Positions 48,054 through 58,800 of a stretch of DNA of 64,000 nucleotides are shown piece by piece. The position numbers and the translations under genes were made by a program. Position 1 is the first letter of the stretch, and every line of letters starts with the position of its first letter. The notes under the pieces are model-generated. The model worked only from the letters and a program-made list of their open reading frames with translations, was not told where the DNA came from and ran no database searches. Source of the DNA: Muscardinus avellanarius (Eukaryota; Chordata; Mammalia; Rodentia; Gliridae); contig OY726560.1 of NCBI GenBank assembly GCA_963383645.1, positions 30,503,173 through 30,567,172 on the forward strand, given 5' to 3'.

Positions 48054-50181
48054 TGTGCACTACGCCCGGCAGTCTTCCCCCTATGCCCTTTATAATTATA
48101 CCTGGCTTATTGTGAACGAAGCCGGTGACATTGCCAACAGTACTAGCCTTCTTTCAAATAAAACCCCCTTTCCTACCCTATATGTTGACCTCTGTGCGCT
48201 AGCCCTCGGCGCTTCATACTGCTGGGGCACTGAAAATTCTTTTCTTCCTCGCGCCGGCCCCGTTAATGATTACTCCAGTAAACAGGCCTGTCAGGGTTCC
48301 CAATTTCGCTGTGACCGCCCGAAACAACGCGATCAACTAGCTGCCGCCCCCATTTATCTTTGCCCCGGTAATCACCGCCCTCGTGAGTCTGCCGCCAATT
48401 GTGGCCTATTGTCTGATTATTATTGTGCCGCATGGGGATGCGAAACCACCGGCGATACCTATTGGAAGCCCTCTTCCAAGTGGGATTTCATTACCATACG
48501 CAGGGGACGTTCCGTCCGTGGCCCCCAACGCTGTTATGCTACTCCCGCACCCTCTGATTGTCTCTGCACTCTTAACCCCTCCTCCTGGTGTAATCCCCTT
48601 GTTATAACCTTTACAACTGCTGGTAAAGCCCATGACTGGTCTCGACCTGTGCATTGGGGCCTACGATTGTATAAATCCCTTTATGATCAAGGACTCTCAT
48701 TTTCTATCCGACTCCTGAAAAACCCCCCCTATAGTTTAACGCCCTATGGTCTAGGACCTAATAAAGCCTTAATTCCTCCATCTGTTCCCCTCACCCCTCC
48801 ACCCCTCGTTGCCCCCATTACCCCTTCCCCTGCTCCTTCTCTTTCCTCTTCCAGTGATTCTCCCCCTCCCTTTTCCTTTCTCACCCCTGTGCCATATCAA
48901 CTAACTCTTCCTCCAGGAGCCCCCTCCGATACCGCCCGTTTGCTTGATATTATGAATGCCTCTGCCATGGCTATCCCCGATCCCGCCTATAAGCAATGTT
49001 GGATCTGCTTTTCCCCTGCCCCTCCCTTTTATGAAGGTATCGCAGTCCATGGTGACCCTGTTTCCTGTACAGATCCTGCTTCCCTCCCCTGGGATGTTCA
49101 CAACGCTCATGCCATCACTGTTGGTCAGATCATCGGCTCTGGCCTCTGCCTCCATCCCAATGGTACTAGAATGCCTCGCGAGATGTCATCCACCTGTAAC
49201 GCTTCCATGCTCGTTTACCCCTCGCCTGCCGATCGCGAGAATTACCTTGTTGCACCTAATGGGACCTATTTTGCCTGTGCCTCGGGTCTTTCCCCACATA
49301 TTGTTATTAATGATTTCTATGCCTCTAACGACTATTGTGTTCTTATTCTCCTGCTGCCACGCCTCTCCGTCCATCACACTGAGGACCTCCTCGTCGCCCG
49401 CATGACCGGCCCGGGCTACTCTCGTATCAAACGGGAACCACTCACGGCCATCACGGTGGGCCTCCTCCTCGCAGTTGGAGCTACCGGCGCCGGCACGGGC
49501 ATTGCCTCCCTGGTAGAAACTCAAGGGCAGTTCCGCCACCTTGAGGTCCTGCGCAGAAAGGTTGATGAGGATCTTGCGGAGCTCAAACAAGGACTTAAAC
49601 ACCTAACTAACACTGTTAATTCTCTAGCAGAAATGGTCCTCCAAAATCGTCGCGGTCTCAATCTGGCATTTTTGAAGGAAGGGGGGGTATGCGCCGCATT
49701 GAAAGAGGAATGTTGTGTATTCAAAGACGAAACAGGTCTGGTTCGAGATAGCATAAAAAGAATAGAACAAAGTCTTGAGGAAAGACGTAGAGAGATTGAT
49801 CAGAGCGAGGGCTGGTACAAGAACTGGTTTTCCACCACTCCGTGGTTATCTACACTGCTCCCAGCTTTTCTGGGACCCTTCATTGGCTTTATGCTGCTCA
49901 TTTCCTTTGGCCCCTGGGCCTTTCGCCGCCTCACCAGCTTTGTCAAAGGCCAAATCGACGAAGCCACAAAGAAGCATCCAACCGTCATGTATCAGCAGCT
50001 AGGGGCCACAGAAGATGCCCCCTACCCAGAACCAGACACAGCAAAGGAAGCTGCCGAAGACTCTCCCCCTACACCATCGCTTGCCTTCGAGCAGTTTGAA
50101 CGACTGGAGAAAAAATCTCCATCCTGCAGCTCGCGAATGGCGAAAGCTTGGCGTGATTTCAAACGCCGCTGCAACTGCTGA
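47995..50181 (+). CDS. env: Envelope glycoprotein precursor (SU-TM), gamma/D-type
   Basis: 728 aa. I start at ATG 47995, not the in-frame ATG 47863, because it directly follows the splice acceptor and is followed by a hydrophobic signal peptide (residues about 8-16). SU (1-480) has seven N-X-S/T sequons, a Pro-rich hinge (about 263-301) and CWIC (C335-C338). The furin-type site RIKR ends at residue 480. TM (481-728) has a hydrophobic N-terminal fusion peptide, a heptad region, an immunosuppressive-type segment (from about 549), CX6CC (C566, C573, C574), a membrane anchor (about 619-643) and a tail of about 85 residues with YQQL. CXXC plus CX6CC marks a covalently linked SU-TM of gammaretroviral/D type. 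The frame is intact. Receptor use cannot be inferred safely. Confidence 0.95.
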   Translation: MRPPTWTLRLLSLLLLRTPDVHYARQSSPYALYNYTWLIVNEAGDIANSTSLLSNKTPFPTLYVDLCALALGASYCWGTENSFLPRAGPVNDYSSKQACQGSQFRCDRPKQRDQLAAAPIYLCPGNHRPRESAANCGLLSDYYCAAWGCETTGDTYWKPSSKWDFITIRRGRSVRGPQRCYATPAPSDCLCTLNPSSWCNPLVITFTTAGKAHDWSRPVHWGLRLYKSLYDQGLSFSIRLLKNPPYSLTPYGLGPNKALIPPSVPLTPPPLVAPITPSPAPSLSSSSDSPPPFSFLTPVPYQLTLPPGAPSDTARLLDIMNASAMAIPDPAYKQCWICFSPAPPFYEGIAVHGDPVSCTDPASLPWDVHNAHAITVGQIIGSGLCLHPNGTRMPREMSSTCNASMLVYPSPADRENYLVAPNGTYFACASGLSPHIVINDFYASNDYCVLILLLPRLSVHHTEDLLVARMTGPGYSRIKREPLTAITVGLLLAVGATGAGTGIASLVETQGQFRHLEVLRRKVDEDLAELKQGLKHLTNTVNSLAEMVLQNRRGLNLAFLKEGGVCAALKEECCVFKDETGLVRDSIKRIEQSLEERRREIDQSEGWYKNWFSTTPWLSTLLPAFLGPFIGFMLLISFGPWAFRRLTSFVKGQIDEATKKHPTVMYQQLGATEDAPYPEPDTAKEAAEDSPPTPSLAFEQFERLEKKSPSCSSRMAKAWRDFKRRCNC

Positions 50182-50238
50182 GCACTACCCCTGAGGGGCA
50201 CCTCCAACAACTCCTCGCCGTCTCGCCGTCAGTAAATA
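50182..50238 (+). other. Short 3' untranslated gap
   Basis: Only about 70 nt separate the env stop from the LTR. A small CCCCTGAGGGG hairpin is at about 50188-50198. There is no room for a long constitutive transport element here. Confidence 0.6.
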
Positions 50239-50251
50239 CAGAAGGGGGAGA
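50239..50251 (+). other. Polypurine tract
   Basis: AGAAGGGGGAGA directly precedes the TG of the 3' LTR; it is the plus-strand primer site. Confidence 0.95.
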
Positions 50252-50934
50252 TGTGGGGAGCCGAGAAGCAATGTCCCTAAAAACCACCCTAAGCTTCCCC
50301 CAGGCTGCAGCTGTACTCTGGTTGACCGCAACTTGCTTTAAAAGAAGAACAGAGAGCAGTTATCACTGAGGCAAGGCCAACAGAATGTGAGCAGTTAAAA
50401 ATAAGTTAGGGACTAACAGTTCTCTTCCTGCCCTCGCTCTGATCAATGTAGCTCATGGCCATGAGAAAAGTTAGAGCAAACAATAAGACTTTCATACTGC
50501 AAAGGTTTATTGAAGGTTTAACATTCACCAGATGTAACATTGTGTGCGCAGATATCTGACTGTTCTAACATTCCAGCAAACTGTGTACGTGACATCCGTG
50601 CCTTGCGGCTTCCCGCCACTTCCCCCTCGGGGCTGTGTGCAAAAGGCTGTATTGGCAACTCCTGATTGGTCGCCCTGGCTCCACTCCTCCTCCTTAGCCC
50701 TTCTCCCCTTCCCCCAGCCTCTCACTGCATAAAAGGCTTGCCCCAACAATAAAGCTTGCTTCAGATCCTCATCCTGTGTCTGGAGTCATCCCTTCCCTAC
50801 TAACCAATTTGCTTCCACAGGTACTCAGGAGAAGTTTCTCACCCACCACGTTGTGCGGTTGCCTTTCGGACAGCTCTCACTGCTGGTCAGCGAGAGCTCG
50901 GAGCCCTTTGGGGCTCCCCCCGTGGGGAACCGCA
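50252..50934 (+). repeat. 3' LTR
   Basis: 683 bp, matching the 5' LTR base for base on reading. The TATA box (50729-50734) and AATAAA (50748-50753) recur. The AATAAA here would direct 3' processing of proviral transcripts at about 50765-50785. Confidence 0.97.
50748..50753 (+). terminator. Proviral polyadenylation signal
   Basis: AATAAA in the 3' LTR, with GT-rich sequence (TGTGTCTGGAG) about 20-30 nt downstream. Confidence 0.75.
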
Positions 50935-50940
50935 GGTGCC
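50935..50940 (+). repeat. Provirus target-site duplication, right copy
   Basis: GGTGCC directly follows the terminal CA of the 3' LTR, matching 41482-41487. Confidence 0.95.
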
Positions 50941-51440
50941 TATGAATAGGGACATTTCATTTAATGTGGATAAAATTGTTTTTATCTTATGCATATGCAT
51001 CCTGCTTGCTCAGAGACCCAATAAACTTTACAAATATTCTGGAAAAGAGAGCAGCATCCTACTTTGCCAACCCACGGTTTTACTAGTTCTCTTTTATGAA
51101 GGACAGCTAGGTTGGTGATCTTCATTTTTATTTTATTTCACTGTATTTGGGTTGCAGAAGGATTCTGTGTATGAAATTGGCAATTTTTCTCTTGAGTGTT
51201 CTCTGTATTTTCCATTATAGATTCCTCCAAATATTGTTTTAGATTTTATTTGAAGCAAATAAATCCCTTATGCTACAGATTTTTATTTTGAATTTTGTGC
51301 TTTATTAACATTAATCTATATATTTCAAGGCAAATTATCAGAGAAAAGTTTCAAAAACTTTATTTTTATTCTGTAATTTTTAAAATTTTTATTTATTTTA
51401 AATTTATTTCTATTTTTATGTAGAACATATTAAGAATGGC
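50941..51440. other. AT-rich intergenic DNA
   Basis: Host flank of the provirus, with no gene recognised. Confidence 0.5.
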
Positions 51441-51444
51441 ATAC

Positions 51445-51652
51445 ATTTTTGCGGGTCTGGGTTTGAAACCCAGGGGTATTTGACCTCTGAGCTACATTCC
51501 CTGCCCTATTTTTTATTCTTTATTTTGAAACACGGTTTCAAAATAAGTTGCAGAGGGCCTCACTGAGTAGCTGAGGCTGTCCACCGACCGTGTTCCTCTC
51601 GTCTCAGCCTCCTGAGTGTTGGGATTACAAGTGTGTGCCACCATGCCTGGCA
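51445..51652 (-). repeat. B1-dID-type SINE, antisense
   Basis: GCGGGTCTGGGTTTGAAACCC at the left and CCACCATGCCTGGC at the right. It forms an inverted pair with the next SINE. Confidence 0.83.
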
Positions 51653-51674
51653 AGTTTCAGAAACTTTAGAATAC

Positions 51675-51865
51675 ACAAAATAGCCTGGCGTGGTGGCACA
51701 CGCTTGTAATACCCCAGCTTGAGAGGCAAAGACAGGAGGATCGCGCTGGTTCGAAGCCAGCCTTGCTGGCTTAAGAGACCCTGTTTCCAAATAAAAATTT
51801 TAAATAGGTCTGGGAGTGTAGCCCGGAGGTAGAAGGTTTTCCAGAAGGGAGGTAGAAGGTATACA
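51675..51865 (+). repeat. B1-dID-type SINE, sense, tail disrupted
   Basis: GCCTGGCGTGGTGGCACACGC head and the standard core. The tail shows a short internal repeat of GGAGGTAGAAGGT and runs into an ACACAC tract. Confidence 0.83.
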
Positions 51866-52739
51866 CACACAAACACACACAGACACAGAAAGTATTAGTA
51901 ATCTAGATACTATAAATATGTTTAGAATAATTTACATAAGTATTTTTAAATTCTACCTGTAATTCAATTTGTTATTACAAGAACAATTTTATCTTGGACA
52001 AGAGTGAGAAGCACTGGATTCTATGTTAAAATGAAATATTTGGTCTACGCAAAAAGAGATGATTAAAGAGTACTCCTAAATCCTAACATGGTTCATGGAT
52101 AGCCCTTGACACAATGGGACAAATGCTATTACACAATGATAATGTCAACTTAGGCTCCTTATTGTCTGATTCAAAGACTCCTTCCTATTATAGTTTAGCA
52201 CACAAAAACTCCACTATTCTTGGTTTTAATGTACCATATATATTGTACATCCATAGAAATATCAAGATAAGGTAAGTAGAGAAGTCAGCTCAATAAGTGT
52301 TACCTATACATTTTTTTTAAAATTTCTTTTCCTTTCTTATTTTCTTACGTCAACATGAAATAACACAAAAAAGTGATGAATCTTATTTCTGGTTGTTATT
52401 GTTATATGCATGTTGATAGCCCTGTATTATTTTCTGACTTCAAGTTTCATTAATTGCCTTTTTCTTTGACATAAATCCCTGCTATTTTTCTGTGCTTTTT
52501 AAATATATAAATCCCTCTGAAGGAATTTACCAATAAGCAAGGATCCTCTCAGTTTTGTGAGACAAGAGTGACACCTACTGGTAAAGCAAATTCAAGTCAC
52601 AGCTATAATAAAATTTTTCAATCACAGGTGGTATATATTGCTTTGTTAGCTACAGTGATGTTCCTTTTATTTTAATTAATATCAAAATTCAAAAATCATA
52701 AGCTATACCTACCTATATTCATGTTATCTAATTTACATT
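51866..52739. other. AT-rich intergenic DNA
   Basis: Nothing is recognised. Confidence 0.5.
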
Positions 52740-52753
52740 TAAAAGATAAAAGC

Positions 52754-52972
52754 TGCCAGGCGTGGTGGTGCACACTTGTAATCCCAGCACTTGGGAGGCT
52801 GAGACAGGAGGATCGCACAGGTTCGAAGCCAGCCTCAGCTACTGAGTGAGGCTCTCAGCAACTTAGCGAGACCCTGTTTTCAAATGAAATATAAAATAGG
52901 TCAGGGTGTATCCCGGAGGTAGAGGCCCCTGGGTTCCATCCCCAGGACCAAAAAAAAAAAAAAAAAAAAAAA
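52754..52972 (+). repeat. B1-dID-type SINE, sense
   Basis: Complete copy with a long A tail. AAAAGATAAAAGCTGCC flanks both ends as a target duplication. Its CAGCAACTTAGCGAGACCC segment is a different subtype from the GCTGGCTTAAGAGACC copies. Confidence 0.9.
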
Positions 52973-52989
52973 AAGATAAAAGCTGCCTA

Positions 52990-53764
52990 ATGCCTACCAA
53001 GTTCAAGAGATTTAGTAACTGTACAAATTGCTTCTTTTTGATTTTTTGATTTCATAACAAATTAGATTTAGTCTGTGTGGACTCATTATCAAGAATGAAT
53101 ATATTGCAAAGGATTAAGATAAGAACTTCAAGTAGACAATATATAGAGATCTCAGATGAGGCAAAAAGAGTTTGAGGTTAGAAATATGATATCTTACAGG
53201 TAGACACATCACTGGTGCTTCTAAATATAAGCTCGATGAGTTGCCCACAGTGATATATGGACTAACCCTGAGGCAGACAATAACACTTAAGGTTCTTGAT
53301 TTTGTGACCACAACTGTTCTTACATATATGGAGTGTGGCACCCATGTCTGCTAGTTGCTTGACTTACCCTCACTTTCTTGCTCTCCCCTGCTCTTTTCAC
53401 CCATGAGCCTGCTCATCCATGAGCAACTTCTCTCTCTCCATGCAAAATATGCCCTATATTTATCAGATTCACCTAAATTTAACTGCCATCCTTGTCAAAT
53501 CACTATCTTTTCATGGAGAATACTAGAATGTTAATTATCGTGCTTTCTCTATATTGCAATTCAAATAATTCCTATTCTCAACATAGTGAATTTTAACTTA
53601 CAAATCCCATATTTAAATTGCATCATGAGTTACTAAAGGGGAAAAAAGGTTTCAGTAGGTATAACACTGCGTAGTACAGTCATCATCACACTATGCCAAT
53701 TACAATTTCTTTACAGTACAAGAAACATCATACTAAGCTCATCAGGCTAACCTTCTTACTCACA

Positions 53765-53809
<45 letters not shown>

Positions 53810-54050
53810 ATTATATTTAAAATATATGTAAGCAGTCATTATACTTGTTAAATTAATTATTTTGTGTCATATACATAATCTCCAGTTTTATAATTATGTT
53901 AGCAGAAGAAAATCTGACTTTTAAAATTTTGGTTCCACAGGTTTTCACTGTTGAAGATATAAGATGTGACTTGTTAATCATTTGTCTTTAACATTTCTCA
54001 TTAACTAATATGATTATCTAAATTATAACTGTCAAATGCTGCTCCGGATA
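52990..54050. other. AT-rich intergenic DNA with (CA)n
   Basis: A (CA)n microsatellite at about 53763-53808 is the only assignable feature. Confidence 0.5.
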
Positions 54051-54312
54051 TCTAGAGTACTTGTAGCAGCTTATTGAGATATAATTGACACACAGTAAAC
54101 TATGTGTATTTAAAGTGTACAAGTGATAAGTTTTGACATGTTTAAATATCCATAAAATCATCACCAAAATCAATATAATAATCTTATCTCTAACCAGCAA
54201 GAGTTTCCCTTAGCCCTTTGTAATCTGGACTTCTATTCTCTTGCCACTTTCCCAAACTTTATATGCTCAACAACTGATTAGCTTCCTGTCAGTATAGATT
54301 AGCTTATTTTCT

Positions 54313-54522
54313 TTCTTTTTTTTTTTTTTTTTTTTGGTGGTGGTACTGGGGTTCCTGGAAGCCCTTCTACCTCTGGGCTACACTCCCAGACCTATTTTTA
54401 TATTTTTTATTTAGAAACAGGGTCTCCTAAGCCAGCGCGCGCGGCTGGCTTCGAACCTGCGCGATCCTCCTGTCTCCGCCTCCCAAGCGCGGGGATTACA
54501 AGCGTGCGCCACCACGCCCGGC
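54313..54522 (-). repeat. Very young B1-dID-type SINE, antisense
   Basis: It retains an unusually high CpG load (GCGCGCGCGGCTGG, CAAGCGCGGGG, GCGTGCGCCACCACGCCCGG). A perfect 18-bp target duplication, TAGATTAGCTTATTTTCT, is at 54295-54312 and 54523-54540. Confidence 0.95.
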
Positions 54523-54964
54523 TAGATTAGCTTATTTTCTACACCATTAAATAAATGAGATTATTTAGTTCTTGACTGACTTCTCTAATTCAGCCAAATT
54601 ATTTGGGGACTCATTGTAGCCTGTGCCAATAGTCTATCCCTTTTCAATGCTGCATAATGTTTTATTGTATGGACACATGCTGTATTTTGTTTATTCTTCA
54701 CGTGTTAGTGGCTAGTATGATTTCAGTGTTCGTAAGTCTCTGTAGCATATATAGCTGCTTTCATTTTGATCATGTAAATGTATAAAAGTGAGACATTTGA
54801 ATCATATGGAATGTGTATGTTTAACCTTTAGAACTGCCAGACCATTACAAACGTCTTTCCTATACTAGTGCCAACTCCTGACACCATCACACTATTTTGT
54901 TTTAGTCATACAACTAGGTATAGAGTGGTATCTCACTATGAGGTTTTGTTTTGCTTTATTGTGG

Positions 54965-55043
54965 CACTACAGATTGAATAAAAAAATGTACCTTTGAGCT
55001 ATACCCCTAGCCTTATTATTTATTTATTTATTTGTTTGTTTGT

Positions 55044-55078
<35 letters not shown>

Positions 55079-55410
55079 TTGTGGTACTGGGGGTGGAACC
55101 CAGAGGCTTTCTGCCTCCGGCCTATACTCCCAGACCTGTTTTCTATTTTATTTGGAAACAGGGTCTCACTAAGCTGCCGAGAGCCTCAGTAAGTAGCTGA
55201 GGCTTGGTCGAACCTGCGCAATCCTTCTGTCTCAGCCTCCCAAGTGCGGGGATTACAAGCATGCGCCACCCGCCCGGCCTAGCCCTATTTTATTTTTTAT
55301 TTTGAAACATGGTCTCACTATATTGCTGAGACTGGCTGTGAACCTGGGATCCTTCTGTCTTAGCCCCTAAATACTGGGGTTACAGGTTTGCCACCACACC
55401 TGATTTTTAT
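54965..55410 (-). repeat. SINE inserted into older SINE, antisense
   Basis: An old antisense SINE (54965-55017 and about 55278-55410) is split by a younger antisense copy (55080-55277) with a long (TTTA)n tract at 55016-55080. CCTAGCCTTATT/CCTAGCCCTATT marks both sides of the insertion. Confidence 0.78.
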
Positions 55411-55808
55411 TGTGCTTTTAAACATTGATTCTTAATGACTTAGAAATATCTCTTCCTCTCCTTATTTTCAACTTGGACATATTCTTTGGTGAAGATTCTG
55501 TTCATATATTTCATTAAATACTGGGGTTACAGGTTTGCCACCACACCTGATTTTTATTGTGCTTTTAAACATTGATTCTTAATGACTTAGAAATATCTCT
55601 TCCTCTCCTTATTTTCAACTTGGACATATTCTTTGGTGAAGATTCTGTTCATATATTTCATTAAATACTGGGGTTACAGGTTTGCCACCACACCTGATTT
55701 TTATTGTGCTTTTAAACATTGATTCTTAATGACTTAGAAATATCTCTTCCTCTCCTTATTTTCAACTTGGACATATTCTTTGGTGAAGATTCTGTTCATA
55801 TATTTCAT
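55369..55808. repeat. 147-bp tandem repeat, 3 copies
   Basis: Units start AAATACTGGGGTTACAGG at 55369, 55516 and 55663 and look identical. Each unit combines the end of an old SINE with adjacent unique DNA, so a local duplication generated it. Confidence 0.95.
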
Positions 55809-56679
55809 CCATGTATTGATTTGCTTTTCTATTTAATTTGAAAAAGAATGTTATATATTGCAGATGCAAGTTCTTTATCATATATTTTAATTTTTCTTTT
55901 ATATATTTAATTAGTGCATTGTAGCAAGTAGGTATTTATCACAGATAGTTTCTTCCAATCTGTGCCTTTGCATTCCCTTAGCAGTATGTTCCAAAGAAAA
56001 TAATTTTTTATTTCAATGACTCAGAATTACTCATTTTGTTCTATTATATATCATGCCTTTGATGTCGGAGCTAATATATTATTATCTTTTTGCCCAACCA
56101 AAGGTACAAATATTTCCATCACCTTGTTTTTATTCTCAGAGTTTTAATCTTTGCCTTTAGGTTTACTTCATATTTAACATGAGTTAGAGCCTTCCAACTT
56201 TGTTCTTCTACTTAAAATTTGTTTTGACATTTTCTTTATATTTTCATACCACTTCTAGAATAGTTTTCAATTTTTAAAAAAATGTGTAGAACTTTGATTA
56301 GAATTCTGTTGATATCCATTTTGGAAAACTTGATATCTTAAAAATGTTAAAAATTTTAACTCATGAACCAATTTTTCCATTTTTTTAAACCCTCTTTAAC
56401 TTAACACTCACCAATTTTTTACAGAAATAAGTGTTAAATTCTTACATGTTTTATCAAATTTATTTATAAATATTTCATATATTTCATGCAGTTATAAATG
56501 CTCTTTGTATTATATGTGGTTTTTCATTGTTAATATATAGAAACATAATTCATTTATGTTTATTGATCTAATATTCTGAAAACTTGCTACCATGACTCAT
56601 TAGTTCCAATAGCTTTTAATATATACCATCAACTTTTTCACATATCTTATTATGTATGTCAGAAATAGATGTATTTTAA

Positions 56680-56873
56680 GCCGGGCGTGGTGGCGCACGC
56701 TTGTAATCCCCGCGCTTGGGAGGCAGAGACAGGAGGATCGCGCAGGTTCGAAGCCAGCCCTGCTGGCGTAAGAGACCCTGTTTCAAAAATATAAAATAGG
56801 TCTGGGAGTGTAGCCCGGAGGAAGGAGGGCTTCCAGGAACCCCAGTACCACCAAAATAAAAAAAAAGAAAGAA
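56680..56873 (+). repeat. Young B1-dID-type SINE, sense
   Basis: GCCGGGCGTGGTGGCGCACG head with CpGs intact and a full tail. The 17-bp AGAAATAGATGTATTTT at 56661-56677 and 56874-56890 is a target duplication. Confidence 0.95.
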
Positions 56874-58263
56874 AGAAATAGATGTATTTTTATTTTTATC
56901 TTCTTCCTTCCCCATCTCAATGTCTTTTATTCCTTTTTCCCTTTATTGAATAGGTCTTAACTTTCAGCTGGACAGAGTGATGAGATGGACATCTTTTCTT
57001 AGTTCTTGTCTTAGCAGCAAAGCACTTATTCTTTCCTTATAATATCCATCCACCATCAATTATGAATATAACATTCCAAATAAGGATGATGATAGCTGTA
57101 GACTTCTTTCAAATATGACTTTTATCAGGTTGAAAAAATTGACTTTTATTTCTAATTTGTTGTATTGATTTTATCAATAATGGATATGTGATTTTATCAA
57201 AGGCTCTCTTCTGCATCTCCTAGAACGTTTACTCTATGAATCATTAATATGATGAACTCCATTTACTGATTCCTAGTATTAAACCAACCTTGCAAAACTG
57301 AGACGATCATCACCTTTGATTACATATGTGTTGAAGTTGTTACATACTTTAGAAATTTTGTATATATATTCTTAAAGAATGTTTTTCCTTAACTTTCTTT
57401 TCTCTTAACTTTATTTCTGGGTTTTGTATTAAGGTCTGATATTAACATATTGGCCCTGTTCACCTGATATGAGGGATTTTGATTTTCTGGGAGATCTTTC
57501 ATTGAAGAAAACTACCATTTATCTTAAAATGAGCTTTGATAGGCTCTGATTTTTAAGAAAAAATTTTTTATTTTAGCTAAAATTTTAAATGAGGCTATTG
57601 AAAATTCCCCTACTGTCCTTCTTAGTATCATTAAGATCTGTTGTTTCACCATCTCTCTCCTTACGGAATTGCAATATCTTCTCTTCTTTTCCCTGGTCTG
57701 TTCGCTTAGGAGACTAATAAGCTTATTGATCTGAAAATAACAACTCAGGGTTCCATTTGTTTTCTTGCCTGGGTTTATTTATTCATTTACAGTGTTCTTG
57801 ACTTCTGTCTGACCTTTGATGTTTCCTTTCTTACACTTACTTTCCAGTTAACTTGCTCTTCTATTCTACTTTCTTAAAGTGAAAACTGAGGTTACTGATT
57901 TGAGATCTTTCTTTTTTTCTAATGCATGGGTTCATTACTATAAATTCTGTCTAAATGTGCTCTTTAAAGGCATGCAAAAAATATTGGGCATTTTGTGTTT
58001 TTATTTTCATTCAGGTCTCAACTCTTTGTAATTTTGCTCTTGGTTCTTATTTAGACCAAGGTTTGGTTACAAGTGGTAAATGTGGCTTTAAATATTTTGG
58101 GACTGTTCAGAAATATTTTCTATGCTAATATGTATTTTATTATTTATTAGACAGAGAACATACTTTGACTTTAGTACTTTTCTGTTTATTGAGACTTCTT
58201 ATGGCTCATGAGCTGATCTATTGTGGTTATCCATGTGCACTTGAAAAGAATATATAATCTCAG

Positions 58264-58470
58264 CTGGGCATGGTGGCGCATGCTTGTAATCCCCGCGCTT
58301 GGGAGGCAGAGACCGGAGGATCACGCAGGTTCGAAGCCAGCCCCACGCGCTGGCTTAGGAGACCCTGTTTCCAAATAAAAATGTAAAAATAGGTCTGGGA
58401 GTGTAGCCCGGAGGTAGAATGGCTTCCAGGAACCCCAGTACCACCAAATAAATAAATAAATAAATATTTA
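58264..58470 (+). repeat. Young B1-dID-type SINE, sense
   Basis: Complete copy with an AAAT-repeat tail. AATATATAATCT recurs on both sides as a probable target duplication. Confidence 0.92.
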
Positions 58471-58800
58471 AAAAATATATAATCTACCATTGTTATGTAA
58501 AATGTTCTATGAATTTCAAGATAAGTTGATTGATAATGTTCTTCGTATCCTCTATATTTATACTAAATTCCAGCCATTTTTATTACTTTTAGAGAGGTTT
58601 TAAAATTGTGGACTATAACTGTGAATTATTCCATTTTATTTCACCATTCTATCAGTTTTTTAAATCAATAAATTAGGTGCATAAGTGTTTACAAATGCTA
58701 TATGTTTTTGGTTTTAATCACCCTAATTTTTCTCTTTTTTCTTTTTTTCAGTCTTTATACTAACTTCATTATTTTGTGATTCAATTTTATTTTCTTTCTC

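Larger units (their letters stand above)
41488..50934 (+). mobile_element. Complete endogenous betaretrovirus-like provirus (ERV class II)
   Basis: Full structure: 683-bp LTR, PBS, leader, gag, dut-pro-pol, env, polypurine tract, 683-bp LTR. The LTRs are identical by eye and all three coding regions are unbroken, which indicates very recent integration. The TG...CA termini, 6-bp target duplication and Lys1,2-type PBS agree with class II. The element is GC- and pyrimidine-rich on the sense strand, unlike the AT-rich host flanks. Gag-Pol is betaretroviral in type, while Env is of the gamma/D type, so the lineage is mosaic, as in type D simian viruses. Expression and infectivity cannot be judged from sequence. 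Confidence 0.97.
54055..58800 (-). repeat. Ancient L1 (antisense), heavily interrupted
   Basis: TTATTGAGATATAATTGACA (54072) and the following bases read as an ancient L1 3' UTR in antisense. Old antisense L1 sequence recurs at about 55810-56660 and 57120-58250. SINEs and a tandem duplication interrupt it. It is non-coding. Confidence 0.5.

Noticed and set aside
55369..55808. CRISPR-like or satellite array
   Set aside because: There are only three 147-bp direct copies without spacers, derived from a SINE junction in mammalian DNA; it is a local tandem duplication.
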